From VXOI01 sp965261945 (lineage in GTDB: Bacteria; Chloroflexota; Dehalococcoidia; Lucifugimonadales; UBA3495): DNA of 64,000 nucleotides. The position numbers were made by a program, and so were the translations under genes. A model generated the notes under the pieces. It was not told where the DNA came from and ran no database searches. It saw nothing but the letters and a program-made list of their open reading frames with translations. The stretch lies in contig CBDHEF010000002.1 in NCBI GenBank assembly GCA_965261945.1, positions 2,728,001 to 2,792,000 on the forward strand, in the 5' to 3' direction. How positions within the stretch are numbered: position 1 is the first letter of the stretch; each line of letters opens with the position of its first letter. Positions 27,368 through 34,696 of this stretch are shown here, piece after piece.

Positions 27368-27401
27368 GGCAACTCCCTCTCGATAGTGAGAGGGAGTTGC
27401 C
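27368..27401. repeat. 14-bp perfect stem-loop after the M16 peptidase gene
   Basis: GGCAACTCCCTCTC (27368-27381) and GAGAGGGAGTTGCC (27388-27401) pair perfectly around GATAGT. It immediately follows the 3' end of the minus-strand peptidase gene but has no U-tract on that strand, so it may be a processing or stabilising hairpin rather than an intrinsic terminator. Confidence 0.65.
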
Positions 27402-27402
27402 G

Positions 27403-28668
27403 TTACAGTTTCAGCAGGCCGGTCAGCGTCTTCTGACCGCCTTGGGGGCCGACTACGGCCAGGCGCAACTGGTCCTGCTTGAATAGTCGAGTGGCAAGGT
27501 TCGAGATGTCTGCGGGCGTTACAGCCTGGAGGCGGCCCAGGATCTCCTCCACCGGGCATAGCTGGTTCTGCAGCAGTTCCTGCGACCCCATCCATGACGC
27601 CACGGCGCGGCTGTCTTCCATGCGGAGCAGCAGGCGGCCGGTGGCGTACTCGCGGGCCTTGGTCAGCTCGCGCTCCTCGGCCTCCTCGCGCATCCCGTCG
27701 AGCTGCTGCATGACGGCGCGGACTGTGTCGTTGGTCTTGCGCGGCTCCACGCCGCAGTAGACCACCATGGAGCCGCAGTCGCGGAAGTGGTAGATGGAGC
27801 TGCTCACGTCGTAGGCCAGGCTCTGCATCTCCCGCAGGTTCAGGAACAGGCGGCTGCTCATGCCGTCGCCCAGCATCACGTTGAGCAGGCTCAGGGCGTA
27901 GCGGTCGGGGTCGTTCAGCGACAGGCCGGGCAGGGCGAGGCACAGGTGCGACTGGTCGGAGCGGCGGCGCTCAACCTTCACCACAGGGCCACCGGCGCCG
28001 TCCCCGGCCACCGGCTCCCAGTCCAGCGGAGTCTGCGGTTGCCAGCCGTGGGTGGAGTCTTCCAACAGGTCGACGACCTCATCGTGAGTTACGTTGCCTG
28101 CCACGGCGACTACGGTGTTGGCCGGGTTGTACTGCCGGACCATGTACTCGCGGATGGCCTCCTGCCCGATGGCGGCTACGGTGTCTGGGGTGCCGCCCAC
28201 GTCGCGGCCCATGGCCTGGTCGGGCCACAGCGCCTCGTCAATGAGCAAGTCGACGCGGTAGGACGGGTTGTCGTAGGTCATCCGCAGTTCTTCCTGGATA
28301 ACCTCCCGCTCCTTTTCCACTTCCTCCGGTTCCAGCAGCGGGTTCATCAGCATATCCAGCAGCACGGCGAAGGCGGTGTGGAAGTGGGGCCGGGCCACCT
28401 TGCACCAGAAGACGGTCACCTCGCGGTCGGTGCTGGCGTTCATCATGCCGCCTGCGCCCTCGATGGCCTCACTGACGTCCCGCGCCGTGGGCCACTTCTC
28501 GCTGCCCTTGAAGGGCAGGTGCTCAATGAAGTGCGACACCCCGGCCAGTTCCGCCGACTCATACCGCGAGCCCGCGCCGACGAAGATGGCGATGGATACC
28601 GACTGGGTGTGCGCCATCATCGAGGTGACAACGCGCAACTGATTGCCGAGGACTGTACGCTGGAACAT
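27403..28668 (-). CDS. M16-family zinc peptidase (processing peptidase-like)
   Basis: The protein has 421 residues. The inverted zincin motif HFIEH is at 46-50 (His46, Glu49, His50), and the third ligand lies in the EKEREVIQEELRM helix about 75 residues later. The C-terminal half contains the substrate-clamp domain with the usual R/Y pair (LRE..SLAYDVSS). Single-domain M16B proteins of this size resemble mitochondrial processing peptidase beta and bacterial YmxG/PqqL-like enzymes. Physiological substrate unknown. Confidence 0.92.
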   Translation of the reverse strand: MFQRTVLGNQLRVVTSMMAHTQSVSIAIFVGAGSRYESAELAGVSHFIEHLPFKGSEKWPTARDVSEAIEGAGGMMNASTDREVTVFWCKVARPHFHTAFAVLLDMLMNPLLEPEEVEKEREVIQEELRMTYDNPSYRVDLLIDEALWPDQAMGRDVGGTPDTVAAIGQEAIREYMVRQYNPANTVVAVAGNVTHDEVVDLLEDSTHGWQPQTPLDWEPVAGDGAGGPVVKVERRRSDQSHLCLALPGLSLNDPDRYALSLLNVMLGDGMSSRLFLNLREMQSLAYDVSSSIYHFRDCGSMVVYCGVEPRKTNDTVRAVMQQLDGMREEAEERELTKAREYATGRLLLRMEDSRAVASWMGSQELLQNQLCPVEEILGRLQAVTPADISNLATRLFKQDQLRLAVVGPQGGQKTLTGLLKL

Positions 28669-28721
28669 TCTTTCTCCGTGAAAACGATGATTCGGAAGGA
28701 TGCAATGGCCGGGTCAGGAAA

Positions 28722-29549
28722 TCACTGGTTCCCCAGGCTTTCGAGCCTTTCTTCCAGTTCGCGGGCGCGGGCTTCGGCCAGCAGGCGGGCTTCGCGCTCC
28801 TGGGCCAGGGCCTCGCGCTCCCGGGTAAGGGCTTCGCGCTCCTGGGCCAGGGCTTCGCGCTCCTGGGCCAGGGCTTCGCGCTCCTGGGCCAGGGCTTCGC
28901 GCTGTTCTCGGGCGTGGGCTTCAGCCTGGATGCGGGCCTCCCGCTCGTCCTCGAAAGTCGCTATATGCCGGCCCGTTTCCGGGTCGTGCCATCTCAGTTG
29001 ACCGTTCTCCCACCGCAGTAGCAGGTTCAGGACTTGGCTGAAGCCTTGCAGAACGCCGTCGGCCACTTCTTCTATGACAATGGCTTGATATTGCCCGTCT
29101 GCTGACAGGCGGTCGCCGGCCAGCCGCGCTCTGTGAAAATTGCCCGTTTTGTCGAAGCGCCAGTACTCGGGAATGCCCAGCGCGGCGTAGTCGTTGCGCT
29201 TGTCCACGACGTCTACCCGCCCCGTGCGGCGGGAGGCGATTTCCAGCACAAAGTCCGGTGGCTTTCCCTGTTCCGCGATTACGTAGGCGTTGCTCTGGCG
29301 GTAGGCAGCGGGATTGACGTTAAAAGCGATGAGCAGATCGGGATACCGCACCCCGGCCAGGTTGCGGGTATGAACCCCAGTGAGGTAATGCTCACCGGCG
29401 ACCAGGGTGGTCTCCGGGCTGCCGAAGTGCTGTATCAGATGGTGGGCGCTGCCGGTAGCGGTCAGGTGGTCGAAGTTGGTCATCTTGTCTTCCGGGTATT
29501 CCGGCGGATCCGGCAACCGGAAAGTCTGCGGGCTTTTGGTGGTTGTCAT
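28722..29549 (-). CDS. Uma2-family (PD-(D/E)XK-like) protein with C-terminal coiled coil
   Basis: The protein has 275 residues. The start is ATG 29549 with AGGAGGG upstream; an upstream extension of 20 residues is rejected. The Uma2 core covers residues about 20-190, with RYPDLLIAF, PPDFVLEIASR and DKRNDYAALGIPEYW giving the restriction-nuclease-like pattern Asp...Glu...Lys. The C-terminal 75 residues are REALAQE repeats forming a coiled coil. Uma2 proteins are abundant in Cyanobacteria and Chloroflexota and remain poorly characterised; nuclease activity is inferred. Confidence 0.85.
   Translation of the reverse strand: MTTTKSPQTFRLPDPPEYPEDKMTNFDHLTATGSAHHLIQHFGSPETTLVAGEHYLTGVHTRNLAGVRYPDLLIAFNVNPAAYRQSNAYVIAEQGKPPDFVLEIASRRTGRVDVVDKRNDYAALGIPEYWRFDKTGNFHRARLAGDRLSADGQYQAIVIEEVADGVLQGFSQVLNLLLRWENGQLRWHDPETGRHIATFEDEREARIQAEAHAREQREALAQEREALAQEREALAQEREALTREREALAQEREARLLAEARARELEERLESLGNQ
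28785..28915 (-). repeat. 21-bp tandem repeats in the Uma2 coiled-coil region
   Basis: The unit TCGCGCTCCTGGGCCAGGGCT occurs about five to six times with little divergence. Each encodes REALAQE, so contraction or expansion stays in frame. Confidence 0.85.
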
Positions 29550-29599
29550 TCCAGCCCTCCTTTCCCGGGTGGACTCCGGGGAATTGCGTATCAGCAGAC

Positions 29600-29632
29600 T
29601 GGGGCGCACGATTGTGCGCCCCTACGGGACAG
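29600..29632. repeat. Short palindrome GGGGCGCACGATTGTGCGCCCC
   Basis: The arms GGGGCGCAC and GTGCGCCCC flank GATT just upstream of the Uma2 gene. This motif resembles a widespread bacterial dispersed palindrome and has no T-tract. Confidence 0.6.
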
Positions 29633-29647
29633 CGGGTATTCCGGGGT

Positions 29648-30286
29648 CTAGCTCTCCAGCCAGTCGACGTCGCCGAACTGTTCGGCGGGGTGAGACTTGG
29701 AGGCGAAGACGGCCTGGCGGCGCTTGGCCTCGGCGATGGTGGTGTCGTCGCCGTGCCCGGGGTAGACGGCCACGTCGTCGGGCAGGGTCAGCAGCTTGGA
29801 CGAGATGCTCTCGAGGATCGTTCGCAGCGCCTCGGGGCTGCGGCTCTTGCCCGGCCCGCCGGGGAAGAGGGTATCGCCGGAGAACAGATGCTTGCCCACC
29901 AGGAAGCAGCTTGCGCCGTCGGTGTGGCCCGGCGTGGTCAGCACCCGGAGCTCCTGGTTGCCGAACTGGATTACCTGTCCGTCGGTCAGCTCCACGTCCG
30001 GGGCCTTGGGCAGCGGGCCCTTGTCGGCGGTGGTTATGCCCACCGGGGCGTCCAGGCTGCCGGTGATTTCGTCGAAGCCCAGCAGGTGGTCCTGGTGGTT
30101 GTGGGTAATCAGGATGGCCTTGATGCTGACGTCGCCCACTTCGTTGAGCAGCAGTTCAGGTTCGGCAGGCGTGTCGATGAGGATGCCCTCGTTGGTCTCG
30201 GGGCAGGACACGATGTAGCCGTTGTTGTTGAAGGGGCCCATGTTGACCTTGACGATGCGAACTTCGCCATCATAATGCAACGCCAT
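29648..30286 (-). CDS. Metallo-beta-lactamase-fold hydrolase (glyoxalase II-like)
   Basis: The protein has 212 residues. The zinc motif THNHQDH is at 61-67, a later His in TTPGHTDG, Asp in LFSGDTLF and His in VYPGHGDD complete the dinuclear site. Size and motifs fit the glyoxalase II/hydroxyacylglutathione hydrolase-like group, which hydrolyses thioesters, though other hydrolase activities are possible. It lies alone between Uma2 and a membrane protein. Confidence 0.92.
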   Translation of the reverse strand: MALHYDGEVRIVKVNMGPFNNNGYIVSCPETNEGILIDTPAEPELLLNEVGDVSIKAILITHNHQDHLLGFDEITGSLDAPVGITTADKGPLPKAPDVELTDGQVIQFGNQELRVLTTPGHTDGASCFLVGKHLFSGDTLFPGGPGKSRSPEALRTILESISSKLLTLPDDVAVYPGHGDDTTIAEAKRRQAVFASKSHPAEQFGDVDWLES

Positions 30287-30346
30287 AAATTTTCCTCCGA
30301 TAAGGCGGGATTAGTCAGAGTTGGGAATAACCTGTCGTAATGTATT

Positions 30347-30895
30347 CTAGCAGAGCGGGGCGGAATCCGCCGACCGGCTGATGGGCCGCCGCCGCCTGCG
30401 CCGTCGCCGCCGCGGGGTGTAGTCGGGATGGAGGCTGGGTTCGCCGGTTAATTCGGCGTCCCCGGCGCTGGCTGCATCACCTGGTTCGGCGCCTGGTTCG
30501 GCGCTCTCCATCTCCGCTGTTTCCGTTAGCGCAACCGGCGGGCCGGTGGCCTGCGAGTCTTCCGTTTCCGTCGGCGGTGGGCCATGCTGAGCGCGATGCG
30601 CCGTCCACTGTATCTGCGTAACCAGGGTTAGCAGCAGGCCCGGCACAAATATAAACAGGTTGACGACGCCTCCTTCCTGCACCCAGCGCACCGACAGCAC
30701 CACCGAGGCGATGATGAAGAACCACGCTATCCCGCCGACGAGGATGCCGCGGAAGCCCTCGCCGCTATGCCAGGGCGAGCGCAGCGTCAGCACCGACCAC
30801 ACGGGCGGGAAGATGATGAAGCCGTAGTAAATTTCCGGACGGTAGAACCAGGGCCGGGGATACTCGGAAAGGTCGTGTATGGGGCGGGCAGCCAT
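30347..30895 (-). CDS. Membrane protein with basic C-terminal tail
   Basis: The protein has 182 residues with three predicted membrane helices (about 24-40, 51-70, 78-95). An acidic/Ala-Gly-rich stretch (105-155) follows, and then a tail with nine consecutive arginines or nearly so (about 163-171). The N-terminus YPRPWFYRPEIYYGFIIFPP is a recognisable pattern in conserved membrane proteins of this lineage. Function unknown; the basic tail could contact nucleic acid or membrane phospholipid. Confidence 0.7.
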   Translation of the reverse strand: MAARPIHDLSEYPRPWFYRPEIYYGFIIFPPVWSVLTLRSPWHSGEGFRGILVGGIAWFFIIASVVLSVRWVQEGGVVNLFIFVPGLLLTLVTQIQWTAHRAQHGPPPTETEDSQATGPPVALTETAEMESAEPGAEPGDAASAGDAELTGEPSLHPDYTPRRRRRRRRRPISRSADSAPLC

Positions 30896-30932
30896 AAGAA
30901 ACTCGGCGTCCTCGGCGTTTAATTCCGGGTGT

Positions 30933-31196
30933 TTAATTCCGGGCCAGCAACATCTGGAACTCGATTTCGGGTATCTCCCGTTGCTCGCGGATGGAGGCTA
31001 CGGCGTACTCGGTGCAGAGCCGTGCGAAGCCGGAATACTCGAAGACGTTGCGGCCCATGATAACCAGCGGCACCTTGCGGGAAAAGTCCACGCCCAGTTG
31101 TCCGCCTTCATCTTCGTCAATGCGCAACTCAATATCACGTCCGGTAAGACGCTCTATCTTTTCCTGTATACGGTCGATAAAGTCCTGATCGTTCAA
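30933..31196 (-). CDS. Small conserved hypothetical protein
   Basis: The chosen start is TTG 31196, which has AGGAG six bases upstream; the longer frame to 31241 overlaps the preceding gene. It has about 87 residues, beginning LNDQDFIDRIQEKIERLTGR, with a beta-strand-rich middle (LGVDFSRKVPLVIMG) and an acidic C-terminus. I do not recognise the family. It probably follows the HNH gene in one transcript. Confidence 0.55.
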   Translation of the reverse strand: MNDQDFIDRIQEKIERLTGRDIELRIDEDEGGQLGVDFSRKVPLVIMGRNVFEYSGFARLCTEYAVASIREQREIPEIEFQMLLARN

Positions 31197-31212
31197 GGGA
31201 CGCTCCTGTATT

Positions 31213-31569
31213 TCAACGCCGGGCGTTGGCGCGGCGCACACGGAAGGTTGCGCCGTCCTTCTGCTTGCTGGCCCATATCAGGTATCCGGCGAAGTCCGGG
31301 TCGGCGCGCAGCCGCTCAACGGAGTTGAGCTGGCCGGCCAGGGTTTTCTCGGAGAACATGGTGTGCAGTTGCCGGTGGCAGGTGGAGCACAGGCGCGCCT
31401 TCGGCCCGTACTTGCCGCCACGCGAGCGGGGCACCAAATGATGCTCGGTGAAGCGTACCGACTCCCGCAGACACAACTCGCAGACCGGCGGCTCCTCGAA
31501 GGGACTGGGCCGGGTCCTGTTCTTCGCCTGATTCTTCGTTCTCACTTTCGGTTCGTATTTCCCGCACAC
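31213..31569 (-). CDS. HNH endonuclease-domain protein
   Basis: The protein has 118 residues with a GTG start. The HNH core is complete: CELC zinc pair, HHLVPRSRGG (first His pair), ARLCSTCHRQLH (second CxxC and the catalytic-region His). Small stand-alone HNH proteins of this kind may be nicking or restriction enzymes, or retained remnants of mobile elements. The start overlaps a CATTCCTGCGAAGACGGGAATGAC-type repeat, so the true N-terminus is uncertain. Confidence 0.8.
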   Translation of the reverse strand: MCGKYEPKVRTKNQAKNRTRPSPFEEPPVCELCLRESVRFTEHHLVPRSRGGKYGPKARLCSTCHRQLHTMFSEKTLAGQLNSVERLRADPDFAGYLIWASKQKDGATFRVRRANARR

Positions 31570-31650
31570 CCATCATTCCTGCGAAGACGGGAATGACGGC
31601 AAGGCGCTGGAGCAGTCGGGCTATTGGCATTTGCCGGACACCAATCCCTC

Positions 31651-32157
31651 CTACGCCTGCGGCTCGCTTTCGGGGTCATCCGCCTTGGGATTTTCCAGGA
31701 ACCGCCAGCCTGGGAGGTCCACCTTCCACTCGCCGTCCTCCATCAGCATCGGCAGGATGAGGCCGTTCATCGCCCGGCCACGGCGCACCTCGGTGTTGTC
31801 CTCGGTGATGCCGAAGGGCAGGAAGGCGAAAGCGTGTTCGTCGTCTATGTAGCTGGTGGGTGAGATGCCCAGGTCGGTCAGATCCTCCAGCGGCCAGAGA
31901 CCCAACACCGTGGTGCGGAAGTCCTCCAGCATCGCTTCCCGCATGGGGTGGTCGGGATTGTAACCGGCGCGGTATGCCAGTTGCATATCGACGCGGTGCC
32001 TGGTGGCCCAGACGCCCATCCGCATCCCCCGAGTTTCCTTGGACAGCATGGTCCATGCCAAGTTCATGTCCCCGTCGCGCACCGCCTCGGCAAACATACC
32101 GGCCTGGTTGCCGCACTCGTCGGGGAAGGGGCTGCGTTTCTCGCCGGGTATTGGCAT
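31651..32157 (-). CDS. Hypothetical protein, possible NTF2-like fold
   Basis: The protein has 168 residues. The N-terminal FAEAVRDGDMNLAWTMLSKE and the C-terminal EDGEWKVDLPGWRF resemble the first helix and last strand of NTF2/SnoaL-like DUF4878-type domains. No signal peptide or catalytic residues are evident. It lies downstream of a gap with two palindrome copies. Function unknown. Confidence 0.6.
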   Translation of the reverse strand: MPIPGEKRSPFPDECGNQAGMFAEAVRDGDMNLAWTMLSKETRGMRMGVWATRHRVDMQLAYRAGYNPDHPMREAMLEDFRTTVLGLWPLEDLTDLGISPTSYIDDEHAFAFLPFGITEDNTEVRRGRAMNGLILPMLMEDGEWKVDLPGWRFLENPKADDPESEPQA

Positions 32158-32177
32158 GATGTCGCCTCTTCACAAGC

Positions 32178-32220
32178 AATCCCCTCTCCCTCCGGGGGAG
32201 GATTGGGGTAGGGGCGTTCC
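32178..32220. repeat. REP-like palindrome, copy 7
   Basis: AATCCCCTCTCCCTCCGGGG with GGATTGGGGTAGGGGCGTTC lies in the 213-base gap between the hypothetical gene and gamma-glutamyltransferase. Confidence 0.75.
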
Positions 32221-32320
32221 CCCGCTCTGCTTCCTGGTCTTGTTATGGATTAAGGCGCCTTTACGAATTGCGCTTCCCGCCGTTCATTTTGTGAGAAGCG
32301 AGAAACAAGTCGTCTACGCT

Positions 32321-32366
32321 GGCGACGCCCCCACCCTGACCCTCCCCCTCCGGGGGAGGGAACCAG
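32321..32366. repeat. REP-like palindrome, copy 8
   Basis: GACGCCCCCACCCTGACCCT with CCGGGGGAGGGAACC ends a few bases from the gamma-glutamyltransferase stop codon. Confidence 0.8.
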
Positions 32367-32370
32367 GTGG

Positions 32371-34173
32371 CTACCAGCCGACGGCATAGCCGTCGCGGCG
32401 GGGGTCGGCGGCGCCCTGTAACACGTTGAATCCGGCGGCGCCGGTCTCCCCGTCCACCTGGATCATCATCTCGCTGCCCGAGGCTCCCCAGCCGTGCATC
32501 ACTTCCAGAGTATGCCCGCGCTGGCGCAGGCCGTCCAGCGTTTCGGCGGGGAAGCGGGACTCGACGTAAAGCAGGTTGTCGCACTCGTGGGGGATGTTGG
32601 ACTCGGTAGGACTGTGGGTGTTGCGCCAGCGCGGGGCCTCCACCGCCTCCGCCACGGTCATGCCGAAGTCCAGAACGTGGGTTATGACCTGCATATTGGT
32701 CTGCACCTGCGTGTCGGCGCCGGGAGTGCCGCACACCAGCGCCAGGCTGCCGTGGCCGGATTCGCCGTTGCGGGCGGTTACAGTACGCCCCCACCCTGAC
32801 CCTCCCCCGGAGGGAGAGGGAACAGGAGAGCGGAACACCATTATCGGGTTCATGGTGTGGCGCACCCGCTTGCCCGGTTGCAGGCAGTCGGGGTGGTCGG
32901 GGTCGAGGTGCCAGTAGGTCATGCGGTTGTTCAGCAGTATGCCGGTGTCGCCGGCCACGATGCTGGAGCCCAGCGAACTCTGGATGCTCTGGAGCTGGCA
33001 GACGGCGTTGCCCCAGCGGTCGACGACCACGAAGCAGGTGGTGTCCTCTTCTGGAATTGCTGTCTCAGGCTGTATCGCGCCCGGCGTGGCCGCGGCCCTG
33101 GGGCGTCGGCCGTAGTTGGCTGGCTGGTAGCTCCACGGGTCGCCGTGGCCCGCCTCGGCGGCGGCCCGCCGGGGGTCTATGAGCTTCGCGCGCTCGGCGG
33201 CGTACTGCTTGGACAGCATACCGGCGACGGGAACATCCACCCAGTCGGGGTCGGCCATGTAGGCCTCGCGGTCAGCGAAGGCCAGCTTCTTGGCCTCGAC
33301 CATCAGGTGAATGCTCTCGGGGGTGTTGCAGCCCAGCGCCTTCAGGTCGAACTGCTCGACGATGTTCAGTTCCTGCAACAGCACATGGCCGCTGGAGTTG
33401 GGCGGCGCCTCATAGACCGTGTGCCCGTGGTAGGTGGTGGATATGGGCGCCTCCCACCGCGAGCGGCAGTCGGCCAGGTCTTTAAGGGAGAGCAGGCCAC
33501 CCTGCTCCTCGCTGAACTTGACGATGGCGCGGGCCGTCTCGCCCTCGTAGAAGGCGTCGCGCCCGCCGTCGACGATAGCCTGGAACGTCCGGGCCAGCCC
33601 CTGCTGCCGGATAATCTGTCCCGGACGAAGCGCCACGCCGCCGGGGGCGAAGACTGCCTGCGAGTCGGGGAATTCCTGGAGCAGGCGGTCGCCCGCGATC
33701 ACACCGGACAGCACGTGCGTGACCGGAAAGCCGTTCTCGGACAGGTCGATGGCCGCGTCGAAGACCTCGGCCCGCGACAGGGCGCCGTACCGCTCGTGGG
33801 ACGCCATCCAGGCGTCCACCAGCCCCGGCGCCGACACCGACAGAATGCCCTTCGCCGGGATGCCGTTCTTGCGGTACCAGTCGACGTCGGTGGCGTAGGG
33901 AGCGGCGCCTGTGCCGTTGCACACCTCGATGGTCCCGGCCTGCCGGTTGTAGATCATGATGAAACCATCGCCCCCGACGCCCGACATATTCGGTTCGACG
34001 ACGTTTAGGGCGGCGGCGGTGGCGATGGCGGCGTCGACGGCGTTGCCGCCCCGCTGCAGCACGGCCATGCCTGCCTGCGCCGCCAGCGGTTGCCCGGCGC
34101 AGACCATCCCGTTCCGCCCCATGACCACCGGCCGGTTGGACTCGAAATTGACGCCATGCGGTGTGTGCGGCAT
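32371..34173 (-). CDS. ggt: Gamma-glutamyltransferase/acylase-family Ntn hydrolase
   Basis: The protein has 600 residues. GGT precursors self-cleave to expose an N-terminal Thr that hydrolyses or transfers gamma-glutamyl or acyl groups. The nucleophile candidate is Thr378 in EEDTTCF (the usual TTH reads TTC here). Upstream motifs GGNAVDAAIA and SGVGGDGF and the downstream GSSIVAGDTGILLNNRM and MNPIMVF fit. A stretch of about 25 residues after MVF (SPVPSPSGGGSGWG) has no counterpart in the family and is encoded by an in-frame palindrome copy. No signal peptide is seen, so it may be cytoplasmic. Confidence 0.93.
   Translation of the reverse strand: MPHTPHGVNFESNRPVVMGRNGMVCAGQPLAAQAGMAVLQRGGNAVDAAIATAAALNVVEPNMSGVGGDGFIMIYNRQAGTIEVCNGTGAAPYATDVDWYRKNGIPAKGILSVSAPGLVDAWMASHERYGALSRAEVFDAAIDLSENGFPVTHVLSGVIAGDRLLQEFPDSQAVFAPGGVALRPGQIIRQQGLARTFQAIVDGGRDAFYEGETARAIVKFSEEQGGLLSLKDLADCRSRWEAPISTTYHGHTVYEAPPNSSGHVLLQELNIVEQFDLKALGCNTPESIHLMVEAKKLAFADREAYMADPDWVDVPVAGMLSKQYAAERAKLIDPRRAAAEAGHGDPWSYQPANYGRRPRAAATPGAIQPETAIPEEDTTCFVVVDRWGNAVCQLQSIQSSLGSSIVAGDTGILLNNRMTYWHLDPDHPDCLQPGKRVRHTMNPIMVFRSPVPSPSGGGSGWGRTVTARNGESGHGSLALVCGTPGADTQVQTNMQVITHVLDFGMTVAEAVEAPRWRNTHSPTESNIPHECDNLLYVESRFPAETLDGLRQRGHTLEVMHGWGASGSEMMIQVDGETGAAGFNVLQGAADPRRDGYAVGW
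32784..32828. repeat. REP-like palindrome, copy 9, inside ggt
   Basis: ACGCCCCCACCCTGACCCTC and CCCGGAGGGAGAGGGAACAG lie inside the gamma-glutamyltransferase frame and are translated as SPVPSPSGGGSGWG (minus strand). Confidence 0.9.
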
Positions 34174-34210
34174 CGGGAGCGCCTCCTTGCGTTCGCTAGT
34201 AGGTAGATTG

Positions 34211-34696
34211 TTATTGCCGGTTCAGGTAGGACAGCAAGCTGGAGCCGCAGTCGATGCGGTCTATCAGCTTCTTCTTGCCACCGTAGGAAACCCTCTTAGT
34301 TTGCAATGTCCTTAAGTCGTTACCCTTCATCTTGCCACTAAAAAACAACAGCGGATACCACTTCTCTACGATTCGGTTACCCAGGATTGACCTTGCCAGA
34401 TTCAGCCCTCCCTGAATCTGGCTGATTGCCTTCGGGACTTTCGGGTTCCTGCCTCCTTTGAATTCGGCAGCGCAAATGAAGTCTTCGTCCAGCCGTCCGA
34501 ATATCAGTCGGTCGCACAGCCGGGTGGTAACCTCGTGATTCGGACACCGTTGGTTCAAGTCTCCGTGAATCGTGGCGAGTTCAGAGTCTCCCATCCCTGA
34601 AACATCAATTCTGCAATTCTGCTCCGAGTGCGAATCAGTGAGACAACAATCGCCATAGGTGCCGCGGATGCGCTCCGCCATTTGGGAGTACGCCAT
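34211..34696 (-). CDS. Small PD-(D/E)XK-like nuclease candidate coupled to an AAA ATPase
   Basis: The protein has 161 residues; its ATG shares a base with the ATPase stop (TGATG), so the two are translationally coupled. Residues 62-80 read DRLIFGRLDEDFICAAEFK, an Asp62-x15-Glu78-x-Lys80 arrangement, followed by QIQGGL (Gln93/Gln95) in a helix. This is the pattern of restriction-nuclease-fold enzymes. I recognise no named family. With its upstream ATPase it looks like an effector/sensor pair of the kind seen in antiviral systems. Base composition is lower in GC than flanking genes. Confidence 0.65.
   Translation of the reverse strand: MAYSQMAERIRGTYGDCCLTDSHSEQNCRIDVSGMGDSELATIHGDLNQRCPNHEVTTRLCDRLIFGRLDEDFICAAEFKGGRNPKVPKAISQIQGGLNLARSILGNRIVEKWYPLLFFSGKMKGNDLRTLQTKRVSYGGKKKLIDRIDCGSSLLSYLNRQ

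Noticed and set aside
27368..27401. Intrinsic terminator for the M16 gene
   Set aside because: The stem is strong but lacks a U-tract on the relevant strand; kept only as a stem-loop.
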